Part shown: positions 11,805-22,044 of the stretch, in pieces
Layout of the letters: each line of letters opens with the position of its first letter
Numbering within the stretch: the stretch's first letter is position 1
Assembly (NCBI GenBank): GCA_030737835.1
Contig: CM060847.1
Span: forward strand, 16,220,656-16,284,655
DNA: 64,000 nucleotides
From: Acorus gramineus
Taxonomy: Eukaryota; Streptophyta; Magnoliopsida; Acorales; Acoraceae
Direction: 5' to 3'
Made by a program: the position numbers and the translations under genes
Notes under the pieces: generated by a model
What the model saw: the letters and a program-made list of their open reading frames with translations, nothing else
The model's database searches: none
What the model was told of the DNA's origin: nothing

Positions 11805-14111
11805 ATGGACGGTGGCGGAACGAGGGGGTGGACGGTGGTCAATCGGAAGAGGCGCGGTTCTATGGGAGCTTCTGCTAGTCCTTTGGCGAGGTGGAGCGAT
11901 GATCGCTGTTTCAGGTGCCTGTGTTTTGGTCACCATGCTTGGGAATGCAGGGATCCTCCGAGATGTTGGCGATGCGGGAAATCGGGCCACCGCAGCCCAT
12001 CCTGTTTTGGTGCATATTCATCTGTGGGGGTAGGGGGGCTTCTCCGGAGAAAGGAAGGTCCGGAAAGGGGGGTCATGGAGAGGGGGGTGCTTCCGTTGTC
12101 ACCGGGGGGAGGCCGGGTAGGGATCGTCTCGGCGGCGGGTCTTTCGGGTCCTACTGTTCCAGAGGGGGGTCCGTCGGTTTCGAGAGTTCCGGCAGTGTCG
12201 ATCCCCTGGTCCCCTGACCTGGAGGTCCGGGCGGAAAGATTCAGTCGTAGTGCCATCCTTGAATGGAGAGGGGCCGATGTTGCGGACTGGGGTTTCATTG
12301 TTCAGACGGTCTTCAAGAGGTGGAGGGATCTCCCTGTGCTGGAATGGTGGTCTCTCAGTCCGTTTAGGGCTTTGGTTAGATGCGCTTCTATTTCTGCTAG
12401 AGATGTTCTCCTCCACGAAAAGGTGCTTGTCGTTCCTCGGGGGGAGGTAGTCTTTCTCCCCTGCGGTTGCGAGGTTGGGGGCGGAGAAGAGGCCCTGGGT
12501 CGAAGGACCTCAATCAAGATTTTGGGCCTTCCCCTCCTCTGGAGGACGGCGGATGTCATCAGAAGCATTGTGGGTGCCTTTGGCCATCTCTTGGTGGTCA
12601 AGGAAGTTTCCAAAGGTTCGGAGGTCTTTCCGATGTTAGAGGCTGACGTTTGGGTGGCTCTTTCAGTGGAAGTTCCGTCAGAGATCCCGGTTTGTCTGGA
12701 TGGTTGGTTGGTTATGGTGAGGATAGTTCATTCGTCTTCTCAGCCTCCTAGTTCGTTTGTGGAGGCGGTCCGTGGGGGTTTCAAGTCGGAAGCCAAGGGT
12801 GCAGAGGGTGATCTTCCAAGGGTTCCATCGTCGGGGAGCTATGTCCTGGAATCGCATAGTTTCCCGGTGAGGGAGTCCAAGAGGATGGGGAAGGTTCCTC
12901 TCCGAGGTGTAGGAGACTCGGGTCACTCGCGAAAAGTCGATCGTAGGGAGGACTCCAAGGAAGGGGTTCCTGTCGGGTCAGAAGTCGTTCCAGAGTCTGA
13001 CCAAAGGTCTATCCACATTGTGGTGTCCCCATCATCTCAGGTCCCGGGTGGCAGGGACGGAGTGATAGAAAGGGGTGGTGGCGTGGTCTGTCCGCCTGTG
13101 AGAGAGTCTCCAAGTGACCAGATGGGGGTTGGTGGGACGTCGGAGGGCTCAGTGGGTCTGTACGGTGATGAGGAGAGGACGAAGGTTTTGAATTTGGAGG
13201 GGAGACAGCTGGCGAAGGACTTTCAACATCAATTGTCGGATGTGGAGGACGTGGCAGGTGGTCTTCGAAAGGGGGCAGGTTCATCTCAAAGAGCGGTGGT
13301 GGGTCTCGAGCCCATTTTAAGGGCAGAGACGGATTCGGTGGTCGGGCTGGAGCCGGGACCCAATTATAATGGGCCTTTTTTAATTTTGGGCCCCACCGTT
13401 TTGGGCTCCACGGAAAAGAGAGATGCTCTTTCAGTCTGGAGTGGGCCTTCGGGTTTGGGCCAGGCTCCGGATCGAGTCAGTAGGGATCCAAGCCCAAAGA
13501 ATGCGGATGCGCTCGATAAGGCGGGAAGAGGGAAGAGCCCACATCCTTGTTTTCCTGGACTGAGATCTCTTAGTCCTTCGGTGCCCTTGCCACTTGGGGA
13601 ATCCTCATTGTCTATGGAGGAGAAGGAGGAGAGATCCTTGCCGGGTTCTAGTGATGGCGGGTTTTTGTCTCGTCAGAGCAAGTCTTTAAGGGGGGATTAC
13701 TCGAACCATTTTGTTGTTTCTCCTGATCGTTTGGTGGGGCCGGTGATCCGTTGGAAGGCGTTCGTTCGATCTCCAGCGGTTGCTTCTTTCGGAGGGATGT
13801 CGGATGTCATCATGGAGGACAGTCAGGGGAATTCCCCCATGGTGGGGCCGGTCGGGAGGGACGGTGGGGACGCATCAGGGGTTTCTCGGCGCGCTTCTCC
13901 CAGGGAAGGGGAGGTGGTGGGGGTCAGCTCCGCAGGTGTGGGACGAAATATTGAGATGGAATTTAGAGGCTCTCCGGTCTGTGAGAAGGGGTCTTCGATG
14001 GGCATGCAGGTCCTTGATAGTTTGAACAAAGGCCGTTTCAAAGACTTCATCTCTGAAGCTCATTTTGAGGCTGCGAAGAGGAAGCTGATGGTTGATATGG
14101 AGGTTATTTGA
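11805..14111 (+). CDS. LINE ORF1: zinc-knuckle RNA-binding protein
   Basis: 768 codons from the first ATG (11805) to TGA. The frame is open a little further upstream but has no ATG there. Two CCHC zinc knuckles of the form C-x2-C-x4-H-x4-C sit near the N-terminus (residues 35-48 and 54-67). They precede a globular region at about residues 140-300 that resembles the RNA-binding-like domain of plant LINE ORF1 proteins. The rest is a long low-complexity Ser/Gly/Pro-rich tail. The family role is binding the element RNA to form the retrotransposition particle. The stop lies 44 bases before the ORF2 ATG, and ORF2 is in a different frame. Confidence 0.9.
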   Translation: MDGGGTRGWTVVNRKRRGSMGASASPLARWSDDRCFRCLCFGHHAWECRDPPRCWRCGKSGHRSPSCFGAYSSVGVGGLLRRKEGPERGVMERGVLPLSPGGGRVGIVSAAGLSGPTVPEGGPSVSRVPAVSIPWSPDLEVRAERFSRSAILEWRGADVADWGFIVQTVFKRWRDLPVLEWWSLSPFRALVRCASISARDVLLHEKVLVVPRGEVVFLPCGCEVGGGEEALGRRTSIKILGLPLLWRTADVIRSIVGAFGHLLVVKEVSKGSEVFPMLEADVWVALSVEVPSEIPVCLDGWLVMVRIVHSSSQPPSSFVEAVRGGFKSEAKGAEGDLPRVPSSGSYVLESHSFPVRESKRMGKVPLRGVGDSGHSRKVDRREDSKEGVPVGSEVVPESDQRSIHIVVSPSSQVPGGRDGVIERGGGVVCPPVRESPSDQMGVGGTSEGSVGLYGDEERTKVLNLEGRQLAKDFQHQLSDVEDVAGGLRKGAGSSQRAVVGLEPILRAETDSVVGLEPGPNYNGPFLILGPTVLGSTEKRDALSVWSGPSGLGQAPDRVSRDPSPKNADALDKAGRGKSPHPCFPGLRSLSPSVPLPLGESSLSMEEKEERSLPGSSDGGFLSRQSKSLRGDYSNHFVVSPDRLVGPVIRWKAFVRSPAVASFGGMSDVIMEDSQGNSPMVGPVGRDGGDASGVSRRASPREGEVVGVSSAGVGRNIEMEFRGSPVCEKGSSMGMQVLDSLNKGRFKDFISEAHFEAAKRKLMVDMEVI

Positions 14112-14155
14112 TCAGTAGCTGTCAGTTGCGGGGTCTTGGGGTTCATTCATGCTTT

Positions 14156-17100
14156 ATGTTGAATACACTCTGCTGGAACATTAGGGGTCTGAACGACCCG
14201 CGGAAAAAGGCAGCTATCAAAGACCTTGTCCTTCGCCACAAGGTCTCTGTTGGGTGCTTTCAAGAGACCAAAATGGAGAATTTTGCGCCTACTGATATTA
14301 GAGCTATCGGGGGTGGGATTCTTTCTGATTTCGTGTCCAAACCGGCAGTAGGCGCTTCTGGGGGTATTTTGATTTGCTGGGATGAAAGAAAATGGTGCCT
14401 GGTTGACTCGGCTATTGGTTTGTTCTCTTTGTCAGTAGTTTTGGAGGACAGAGAGTCTCATTGGCAATGGTGTTGTTCGTCGGTGTATGGGCCGCAGTCG
14501 GCTCTTGAAAGAGTGCAATTATGGGAGGAACTGAGTAGGTTTAAAGGCTCTCACCTTCTTCCTTGGTGTGTCCTCGGCGACTTCAACGTTACCAGGTTTC
14601 CTGAGGACAGAAACAGAGAGGACACTGTCTCTACGGAGATGGAGGTCTTTTCGGACTGGATCGCAGCGGAGGGTCTGATTGACCTCCCATTGAGCAACCT
14701 ATCTTTTACTTGGAGTAACTTTCGGGAGTCTCCGTCGATGGCGCGCCTTGACAGAGCTCTGGTTGACGAAGGGTGGGAGGATCATTTTCCTTTATGTGCG
14801 TTGAAAGGTCTCCCTCGGACATGCTCGGACCATTCTCCTCTGTTGCTAGAGGGGGGCGTCCCCGATAGGAATCCTTCCCACTTTTTCTTTGAAAATTGGT
14901 GGCTTTTATGTCCTGGTTTTCATGATTTGGTGTCCTCTTCATGGGCTGTCGAGACTCCAGGCCTTGCTGGAGCGAAGCGGGTTGCCTTTAAGCTTAAGAG
15001 GCTGAAGCTATTCCTGAAGCAATGGAACAGAGGCGAAAGGTTCAGAAGGAGTAGGCGCAAACAGACCATTGAGGAGAGAATTGGTGCACTGGATGGTCTG
15101 GAGGAAGCCGGTTTACTTGAGGAGGAGGACAGAGCGGAACGTCTTCAGCTTAAACATTCTTGGTCGGATTTCCTTCACATGGAGGAGGTGGAATGGCGGC
15201 AACGATCGCGTGCAACCTGGCTTAAAGAGGGGGACAGCAATACAAAGTTCTTTCACAAAGTGGCGAATCAGAGAAGGCGATTCAACAGAATTTCCAGGCT
15301 TCAGGTTGAAGGGGAGGTATGTGAATCTCCGCAAGCTATCCAGGATGCGCTGGTCAGGCACTTCTCTCTACTCTTTCAGCGTAAGCGCGGATGGCGCCCT
15401 CTCTGGTTTGATGAGAATTTGGGCCGAATCCCGGATGATTGTCTGGCGAAATTAGAGGCTCCTTTTGATGAGGAAGAGATAAAAAATGCTATCTTCGGGG
15501 CTGAGCCGGACAAAGCTCCTGGTCCAGATGGCTTCGGGCTGCGTTTCTACCAAGAATTTTGGAATGTTGTCAAGGGAGATGTGTCCGACATGTTCTCTGA
15601 ATTCTTTCAGTCTTCTAAGGGGATTGGGGGAATGAATTCTACATTCCTAGTACTCATTCCAAAGAAAGAAAATGCAGTGGAGATCAATGATTTCAGGCCA
15701 ATCAGCTTGGTTAACGGGTGCTATAAGATGATTTCGAGAGTTCTTGCTAACAGGTTGAAAGTGGTGGTGGGTCTCCTGGTGGAAGAGTCGCAATCGGCGT
15801 TTATCCCTGGGCGTCTCCTTCAGGACGGTTTTATGACGACCCAAGAATGCATTTCAGCGGTTCATAGAGAGAAGAGACAGGGGCTCCTTCTGAAGTTAGA
15901 CTTTGCGAAAGCCTATGATAATGTGAATTGGGACTTTCTTTTCCACCTCCTAGCGTGCCACGGGTTTGAGCCGAATTGGATACGCATGATCCAGGCTTGT
16001 GTTTCGACTGCGAAGGCGTCTGTTATGGTGAATGGCTCTCCGTGCGGTTTCTTTCACATTAACAGAGGATTGCGCCAAGGTGATCCTCTCTCTCCATTAC
16101 TCTTCGTATTAGTTGCGAACGCCTTTAGCAGAATGATGTCGATGGCAGAGGAGGCAGGATGGATCTCGGGTCTCAGATGCCGGACGGGAGGCCGATCGAT
16201 TTCTCACGTGCAGTATGCCGATGATACAGTGGTTCTCTGCGAGGCGGAGGAGGGGTCTGTTCGGGGGATCCAGTTGGTATGCCAATGCTTCTGTTTGCTT
16301 TCAGGTCTTCAGATTAACTTTTCCAAGAGCTCTTTGGCTGGAATCAACGTGGAGAATGCGGAGTTGGAGCACTTTTCTGAGATTCTTGGGTGCGGATTGC
16401 AGCAGTTCCCGATCAGGCACCTTGGGCTGCCCCTCCATTTGGGTCGATTACCGAAAGTGGAATGGATGCCTTTGATCAGCCGATTTGAGAAAAGACTAGA
16501 GGGGTGGAAGAGTCGATTTCTCAGTTTGGGCGGGCGTCTTACTCTGATTCAGGCGGTTCTATCCAATCTACCAATATATTTCATGTCCATATTTCGTATT
16601 CCTAAGGGGATCCTGAATAGAATGGAAAGTATTAGGAGGCGCTTTCTTTGGAATGGTGCGAAGGAAGGTCGGAACAGGACTCACATGGTCCAATGGGATA
16701 CGGTATGTAGCAGCAAAAAAGATGGTGGGGCTGGGATCTTGAACCTCGATGACATGAATGTGGCTCTCTTGTGTAAATGGCTTTGGAGGTGGCTGTTCTC
16801 CCCAAATCTGGCTTGGTGCACGGTCATCAGGGAGAAATATCTCTTCAGTCGTCGGCCTAGTAGGTTCCCTCGCCCCTCTAGTTCCATGTCTAAACTATGG
16901 AAGGACATTTCTGCATTACAAGTAATCTTTGAGAAGGGGATCCGATGGGAGGTTGGCACAGGTGACATGGTTAGGTTCTGGCAAGATGTGTGGGTTGGTG
17001 ACACGGCTCTTCTTGTTCGCTTCCCCATCATATTCGACATTGCGAGGGATAAAGAGGGCTTTGTTAACCAATTTTGGGTGGGGAGAGGGGATGGTGGCTA

Positions 17101-17812
17101 TTGGGATATCAAGGTGGGTCGTAGGCTTCAAGGGGACGAAGTGGACGGATACCTATCTTTGTTGGAGCTTCTTCAAGGGGAGACAGTGGTGAATGGAGCA
17201 AGGGATACAGTTGTATGGCATGACAAGCCGCGGGAAGGATTTACGGTCCATAGTTGTTATTCAGGGCACAGGAGAAATAGAGTGGGCTCGTCGATTACAG
17301 CCAACAAATACAAGGAAATTTGGGGTTGTAAGATTCCTTTGAAAGTCAAAGCTTTCACATGGACCGTATACCTTCGAAGGATCCTAACGAAATCATACAG
17401 GTCTCGTTGGGCTAATGATGGGGATACCCTGTGTCCTCTTTGCCATGCGGAGGAGGAGACGGTGGAGCATCTAATGGTTTCGTGCCCCATGGTGAGGACT
17501 GTATGGGGTTGGCTTGGAAATGCTACTCGGTTGGACTGCTCTTTCTCTTCGCTGGAAGAGCTGTGGGAGGCTGGAAGAAGGCTTCGTAGACCAGGAGACA
17601 GGAGCCAGTGCGCAAAAATCTCCCAATCTTACATCCCGGCTATATTTTGGGCGATATGGCTAACCCGCAATCTCTCTTTATTCAAGGGGAGCGTTCCTTT
17701 CGCGGAGAACATTTGGGAGACTGCAGTTCATTGTATTGTAGATTGGGGTAGATTCTGTGCGGGGGCCATTAACATGTGTTTTAGGGAGGGCATGTTTGTT
17801 GTTGAGTTGTAG
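14156..17812 (+). CDS. LINE ORF2: endonuclease-reverse transcriptase
   Basis: 1218 codons from ATG 14156. An apurinic-type endonuclease fills about residues 1-240, with WNIRG at 7-11, the QETK glutamate at 37, GDFN at 141-144 and SDH at 224-226. A reverse transcriptase follows, with KAPGPDG, LIPKK, the FRPISL block, AKAYD and RQGDPLSPLLF in order and the catalytic YADD at 687-690. A C-terminal zinc-binding domain (CPLCHAEEETVEHLMVSC, about 1093-1110) matches the plant LINE zf-RVT type. No RNase H is recognisable. The protein nicks target DNA and primes cDNA synthesis at the insertion site. All key residues seen are intact, so this copy could be active. Confidence 0.95.
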   Translation: MLNTLCWNIRGLNDPRKKAAIKDLVLRHKVSVGCFQETKMENFAPTDIRAIGGGILSDFVSKPAVGASGGILICWDERKWCLVDSAIGLFSLSVVLEDRESHWQWCCSSVYGPQSALERVQLWEELSRFKGSHLLPWCVLGDFNVTRFPEDRNREDTVSTEMEVFSDWIAAEGLIDLPLSNLSFTWSNFRESPSMARLDRALVDEGWEDHFPLCALKGLPRTCSDHSPLLLEGGVPDRNPSHFFFENWWLLCPGFHDLVSSSWAVETPGLAGAKRVAFKLKRLKLFLKQWNRGERFRRSRRKQTIEERIGALDGLEEAGLLEEEDRAERLQLKHSWSDFLHMEEVEWRQRSRATWLKEGDSNTKFFHKVANQRRRFNRISRLQVEGEVCESPQAIQDALVRHFSLLFQRKRGWRPLWFDENLGRIPDDCLAKLEAPFDEEEIKNAIFGAEPDKAPGPDGFGLRFYQEFWNVVKGDVSDMFSEFFQSSKGIGGMNSTFLVLIPKKENAVEINDFRPISLVNGCYKMISRVLANRLKVVVGLLVEESQSAFIPGRLLQDGFMTTQECISAVHREKRQGLLLKLDFAKAYDNVNWDFLFHLLACHGFEPNWIRMIQACVSTAKASVMVNGSPCGFFHINRGLRQGDPLSPLLFVLVANAFSRMMSMAEEAGWISGLRCRTGGRSISHVQYADDTVVLCEAEEGSVRGIQLVCQCFCLLSGLQINFSKSSLAGINVENAELEHFSEILGCGLQQFPIRHLGLPLHLGRLPKVEWMPLISRFEKRLEGWKSRFLSLGGRLTLIQAVLSNLPIYFMSIFRIPKGILNRMESIRRRFLWNGAKEGRNRTHMVQWDTVCSSKKDGGAGILNLDDMNVALLCKWLWRWLFSPNLAWCTVIREKYLFSRRPSRFPRPSSSMSKLWKDISALQVIFEKGIRWEVGTGDMVRFWQDVWVGDTALLVRFPIIFDIARDKEGFVNQFWVGRGDGGYWDIKVGRRLQGDEVDGYLSLLELLQGETVVNGARDTVVWHDKPREGFTVHSCYSGHRRNRVGSSITANKYKEIWGCKIPLKVKAFTWTVYLRRILTKSYRSRWANDGDTLCPLCHAEEETVEHLMVSCPMVRTVWGWLGNATRLDCSFSSLEELWEAGRRLRRPGDRSQCAKISQSYIPAIFWAIWLTRNLSLFKGSVPFAENIWETAVHCIVDWGRFCAGAINMCFREGMFVVEL

Positions 17813-17976
17813 GGTGTAATTTTATTATGGGACGCGCTTCGAATCCTAATAGACTTCTCCTCTACTAGGTTCGTTGTCGCGTCTTTGCTTGTAATTCTCC
17901 TTTGGGCTCTTTCCTCTTTATAGAAGGGCAGAAGCCTACCGTTTACTTCAAAAAAAAAAAAACTACACAGGTTGAT

Positions 17977-18118
17977 AGTACTTTCAAAGACCTGTATAGT
18001 GGAAGCGACTTTTTGGATGGCCTTTTGTATGGTGTACATAACTTTTTTGAAATATATAAGTAAAGTATATGCTCCAATCTGGGGCATTTTTTTTTTAAAA
18101 AAAAAAAAAAATCAATTT
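17977..18118. other. Intergenic between LINE and R2 copy 2
   Basis: Short AT-rich segment with a poly-T/poly-A run (about 18088-18112). No feature. Confidence 0.4.
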
Positions 18119-19183
18119 CAGACCAAAACCAAATATGAAAAAACCGGATTAACCCCTTTACAAGGAACCCCTTTACTCCTCTCTCTCTCTTCGCTGTTGC
18201 CGCCGAACACACGCCGAACCCGTTATTTTTTTCTTTGGCCCGTGCGTCAATTTGATGAGGAAAGACCTAACAAGGACCTTTTATACCCCCACCTGCTTGT
18301 ATGCATGTGCATGCATGCATAACATGTGTTCCTTTCACATTGGCTTTTCAAGCCTTCAATTGTGCTGGACCCATATGGGCCCCATGAAATCCAACAGTCG
18401 GAAGAGGTGATTGGGGGTCTGAGGGCACCATTCAGGAATTTTGATCAAAATTCAAAATGGTCCCCTCAGACCCCAATCACCTCAGACCCCAAAAAATTCA
18501 AAATGGTCCCCTCAGACCCTCGGTCACCTCTTCCAACTTCCAATATGACAAAACTTTCATAGAAGCATCTTCAATCATATTATATATCTTCAAATTCGAA
18601 AGGTGATGTGCTCCAACTACACTCTATATCTACCTCCAAATTTGAAGATTTGGATTTCACTCCAAATTTAGGGACCACTTCCATATTTGGAGGCCACTTC
18701 CAAATCATCTTTTTCACTTTTTACTTTGTACACTAATTAATTCAACCTAATATATATTTAGATCCGTTAATTCATTTTTAACAAAAGTATTATAGTTGGA
18801 AAGATCTCATCGAGACCTTCAAAATGAGACTAATATTAAATTATTTTAGAATTGATTTCAAATAAATTCTCCCTCGTTTGATTATTCAAGAATTATTTTA
18901 TTTATTTACTTAAAAATTTATTAATGTAAAAATAACTTTAAAACCATTTAATATTAGACTCATTTTAAAGGTCTTAATGATATATTTTCATTAATATAAT
19001 TTTTATATAAATAAATTAATAATAATAATATTTATTAATGAATTTTTATATAACATTATATTTTTATAAGAAAAAATGAAAGTAATGGTTAGAGTGCAAC
19101 ACCCTTCAAACATGAATTTCCTCTAAATACAGAGAGTCATATTTGAAGGCTTGAGTTGGAAATGCTCTAAACCCTCAATTGTG
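18119..19183. repeat. Repeat R2 copy 2
   Basis: Second, same-orientation copy of 8803-9867. Both carry CTTTTATACCCCC and the CCCCTCAGACCC-type internal repeats. Flanks of the two copies are unrelated. Confidence 0.8.
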
Positions 19184-19460
19184 AAAGCTTCCCAATCTTC
19201 CAATCCTTGGAGGAAGATCCAATCCGAGCCGTTCGTGTCTTACACCGTGGTGGGGCAATTGATGGCGAGACCCCGACATGAAAAAGTCGGACGATCTGCG
19301 ACAGAATGAGCCCGAGTTGCTGTGGAGGCTGAATCACAATACCCCAACTTTTGCGATGTGAAAATCCTGAATCAAAATTGTATTTTTTTTTTTGGGGGGA
19401 AACACGAGTTTGAATCTTCTATTGAGTGTGAAAGAGATTGTTTTTTTTTTTTTTTTTTTT
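19184..19460. other. Unique GC-balanced spacer
   Basis: Between R2 copy 2 and repeat X copy B. About 19190-19380 has gene-like composition but is not identifiable, and a poly-T run (19440-19461) ends it. Confidence 0.35.
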
Positions 19461-20210
19461 TTGGAGGATATATGTTTTTTGGGGTTCTCTGTTCGGGGTG
19501 AATTTTTCTTTCTTTCTTTATTTTCTTTTGGGTTAGATTGTTTATTGGGTTTGTAGAAATCATTATGTTTAATGCTGCATTTGATTGAAACAATTGAATC
19601 AATTTGACTTATTTTAATTTCCAGGCTGAAATTGCCCACTCTGAAGAAACAGAGCTCCCCAAACTCGTTTTAATTGGTATATTTTTCCATTCAAATCCAT
19701 CTAAAAAAACAAGTGACCGGATGAAGTACACACGAAATCCACGGATCTATTCACTTAACAAGTTTCATTTAATTGTAGTCCCTTCTTAAGGTTTTCCAAT
19801 TATCTTAAAAAATTGAAGACAGAGGACTCAAAAAATCGATTTTGGGGTCATGGGTAATATCATAGATTCTGTTAAAAATCCATCAACTAACTGCAAAACA
19901 TACATGCGATATTCATACAAAATAAATTGCAAAATACACTCCATGCTGAAATCACATATTAAAGACAAATCCGGGTAACTAAATATAATTCAACATTATT
20001 GAACATAACCCAAGTTGAACCAGTACTTGGAGACATGACACGGATATATCAAAAGATGAAGAGGGACATACGGAGGGCAAGAGTACATAACGCGCACACA
20101 AGCTCAGACAGCACTAGATGAGAAACAAATATTAATACCGGAGTTCAATCTCTTAATGGAAGGCCAGACCAAGCTCGACCCACATCAGACGTTGGGGGCA
20201 GTTACAAGGC
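19461..20210. repeat. Repeat X copy B with unoccupied LTR site and gene fragment
   Basis: Collinear with 716-1316 plus 3614-3772. The single ATATC at 20046-20050 is the empty counterpart of the 1317-3613 insertion. From about 20115 it carries the same captured 3' piece of the membrane-protein gene, including the same internal deletion junction. It is cut at 20210 by Copia sequence. Confidence 0.88.
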
Positions 20211-20667
20211 TCGCTCACAAACAGGCTATGTATTCACTTGCGGTGGCACAACAATCTCTTGGCGATCTACGAAACAGACTTTGGTCGCCACGTCTTCTAA
20301 CCACTCTGAGATTCTTTCTCTCCACAAAGCAAGCCGGGAATGCGTGTGGATAAGGTCTTTGGTTCATCATATTCGTACTGCATGCGGACTATCTCTCATT
20401 ACAAATATTCCAACAACTATATATGAAGACAATGCAGCATGCATTGCTCAAATCAATGGGGGATATATCAAGGGTGATAGAACGAAGCATGTTTCTCCAA
20501 AATTCTTTTACACTCATAAGCTCCAGCAGAGACATGAAATTGATGTTCAACAAATTCAGTTAAAGGACAATCTTGCAGATTTGTTTACTAAAGCTTTATC
20601 GACATCCACATTCAAGAAGTTGGTGTATGAAATCGGGATGCGACTAGTTTACGACCAAAATTCTTGA
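20211..20667 (+). pseudogene. Copia RNase H fragment
   Basis: An open frame runs from the truncation point at 20211 to the stop at 20665-20667. It shows ordered Copia RNase H landmarks: SQTGYVF, ISWRS, TKQTLVATSS, EDNAACI, IKGDRTKH and DNLADLFTKAL. The domain degrades the RNA strand of the cDNA hybrid. Upstream pol is missing, so it is non-functional alone. Confidence 0.88.
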
Positions 20668-20918
20668 AATCTTGTACTTATGAGGGGGAGTAATTTTTTA
20701 TGACATTTTGCGAACTGTACTCTTTTTCCTTCGCCTAGGTTTTGTCCCATTGGGTTTTCCTGGCAAGGTTTTAATGAGACAGTGTCAAACGCATACACTA
20801 TTATACGATTAAGTTACATTGTACTCTTTTTCCTTCGCTTTGGTTTTTTTCCATTGGGTTTTCCAAGCAAGGTTTTAATGAGGCAATTATCTTAGCGTGG
20901 TGGTCATCCAAGGGGGAG

Positions 20919-21213
20919 TGTTGTGAATATGGTGGATAACCACCACTTCTCTCCCATAACCTCCCCCACTCTTCTACTCCATAACCCCCTCATTCAACTC
21001 CATAACCCTCCTATCTTAATCACCCCACTATCTCCCCCTCACCTCTATAGACTTGTAACTCTCCACCTTTGGGATTCCTCTATGCACCCTATAAATAGAG
21101 GGGTTTTCTCTTGTATTCAATCAACCAACGAAAGAAGAATAAATACCTCTCTCTACTTCTCTATTTGCTTGTGTATTTTGTTTATGTAGTTATATTTTAC
21201 TTAGTTTACAACA
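20919..21213 (+). repeat. 3' LTR of the Copia fragment
   Basis: Starts TGTTGTGAATATGG after the AAGGGGGAG polypurine tract and ends TTTACAACA. Contains a TATAAATAGAGG-type TATA box near 21090-21101. The end points are inferred from TG...CA and the polypurine tract, since no second LTR is present. Confidence 0.75.
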
Positions 21214-21711
21214 TCTTTATCCTTATATATTATTTATTGTTGAATAAACTATCCTCGAATCAAATGGGGATAAAAACTAAAAATACAATACCACATACTC
21301 TATTGTTTTTTATATCAATATCAATCATTTCTATCAACAATTAAAACTAAATGTTCGTTTTCCTATCTTTGAGTCCAAATTTTCACCACACCAAACCAGA
21401 GGTTTAGACCCACTGGCAAAGTGAAGTCAAGATTATCATTTCTACGAGGTTAATACTTTTAATACTTAATACCCACTTCCAAAAGAGTATATTTTTAATG
21501 CACACAAAAAAAGAAAAATAATCATCTCTAAATGAACCTTGTTTGCAAAAGTTGAGTGGGGGCCTCAATCGTCCCCACTCTCCGCCTATGGGTGACAGAG
21601 AGGAGAGAAAGCATAGGGAAGGATAACATCATCCATACTGACCTCCCACGTGAGTGAAAGCATGTGCATCAAAATGAAACGCGTCTCTTCATAGCAAACT
21701 TAACGAGGTCA
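21214..21711. other. Intergenic
   Basis: AT-rich, no gene. From about 21712 the 3' flank of the membrane-protein gene begins, as judged by homology to the captured fragments. Confidence 0.4.
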
Positions 21712-22044
21712 GAAACAAATGTTAATATGGGAGTTCAATCTCTTATTGAAAGTCCTTAAATTTTGAACAATAAGACCGTAATCTCTATCAACGAAAAATT
21801 CACCGGAGATTGAAAACTAATTTATTGATTCTGGCAACATAAAACAAAGCACTACATCCAGTACTCAAGTATAAAAAGTACAACCCCTTCAACAACACAT
21901 AAGACGCACATATATAGTAAGATAAAAGGGAGGTGGATCTCCTCGACAAACACATATATATGTATATATAGATAATAGATTATAGAAGCTATTCAAGTGG
22001 CTCCCCCACCACAGCAAACGTTGCCAGACCAAGTTCAACCCACA

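Larger units (their letters stand above)
11773..17962 (+). mobile_element. L1-type LINE, near full length (6.2 kb)
   Basis: Target duplication CTACACAGGTTGAT flanks the element at 11759-11772 and 17963-17976, and the 3' end is a short poly-A tract (about 17950-17962). Both ORFs are open end to end, so the insertion looks young. The 5' leader is only about 32 bases before the ORF1 ATG, so either the UTR is very short or the element is slightly 5'-truncated. The element is clearly more GC-rich than its surroundings. Confidence 0.95.
20211..21213 (+). mobile_element. 5'-truncated Copia retrotransposon fragment
   Basis: A pol 3' end (RNase H) is joined abruptly to captured gene sequence at 20210/20211. 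A purine-rich AAGGGGGAG tract then precedes the 3' LTR at 20919-21213. A 5' LTR, gag, integrase and reverse transcriptase are all absent, so it is a relic. Confidence 0.88.

Noticed and set aside
8803..19183. R2 direct repeats as LTRs
   Set aside because: No TG...CA ends, primer-binding site or flanking duplication could be found. Kept only as a low-interest hypothesis.
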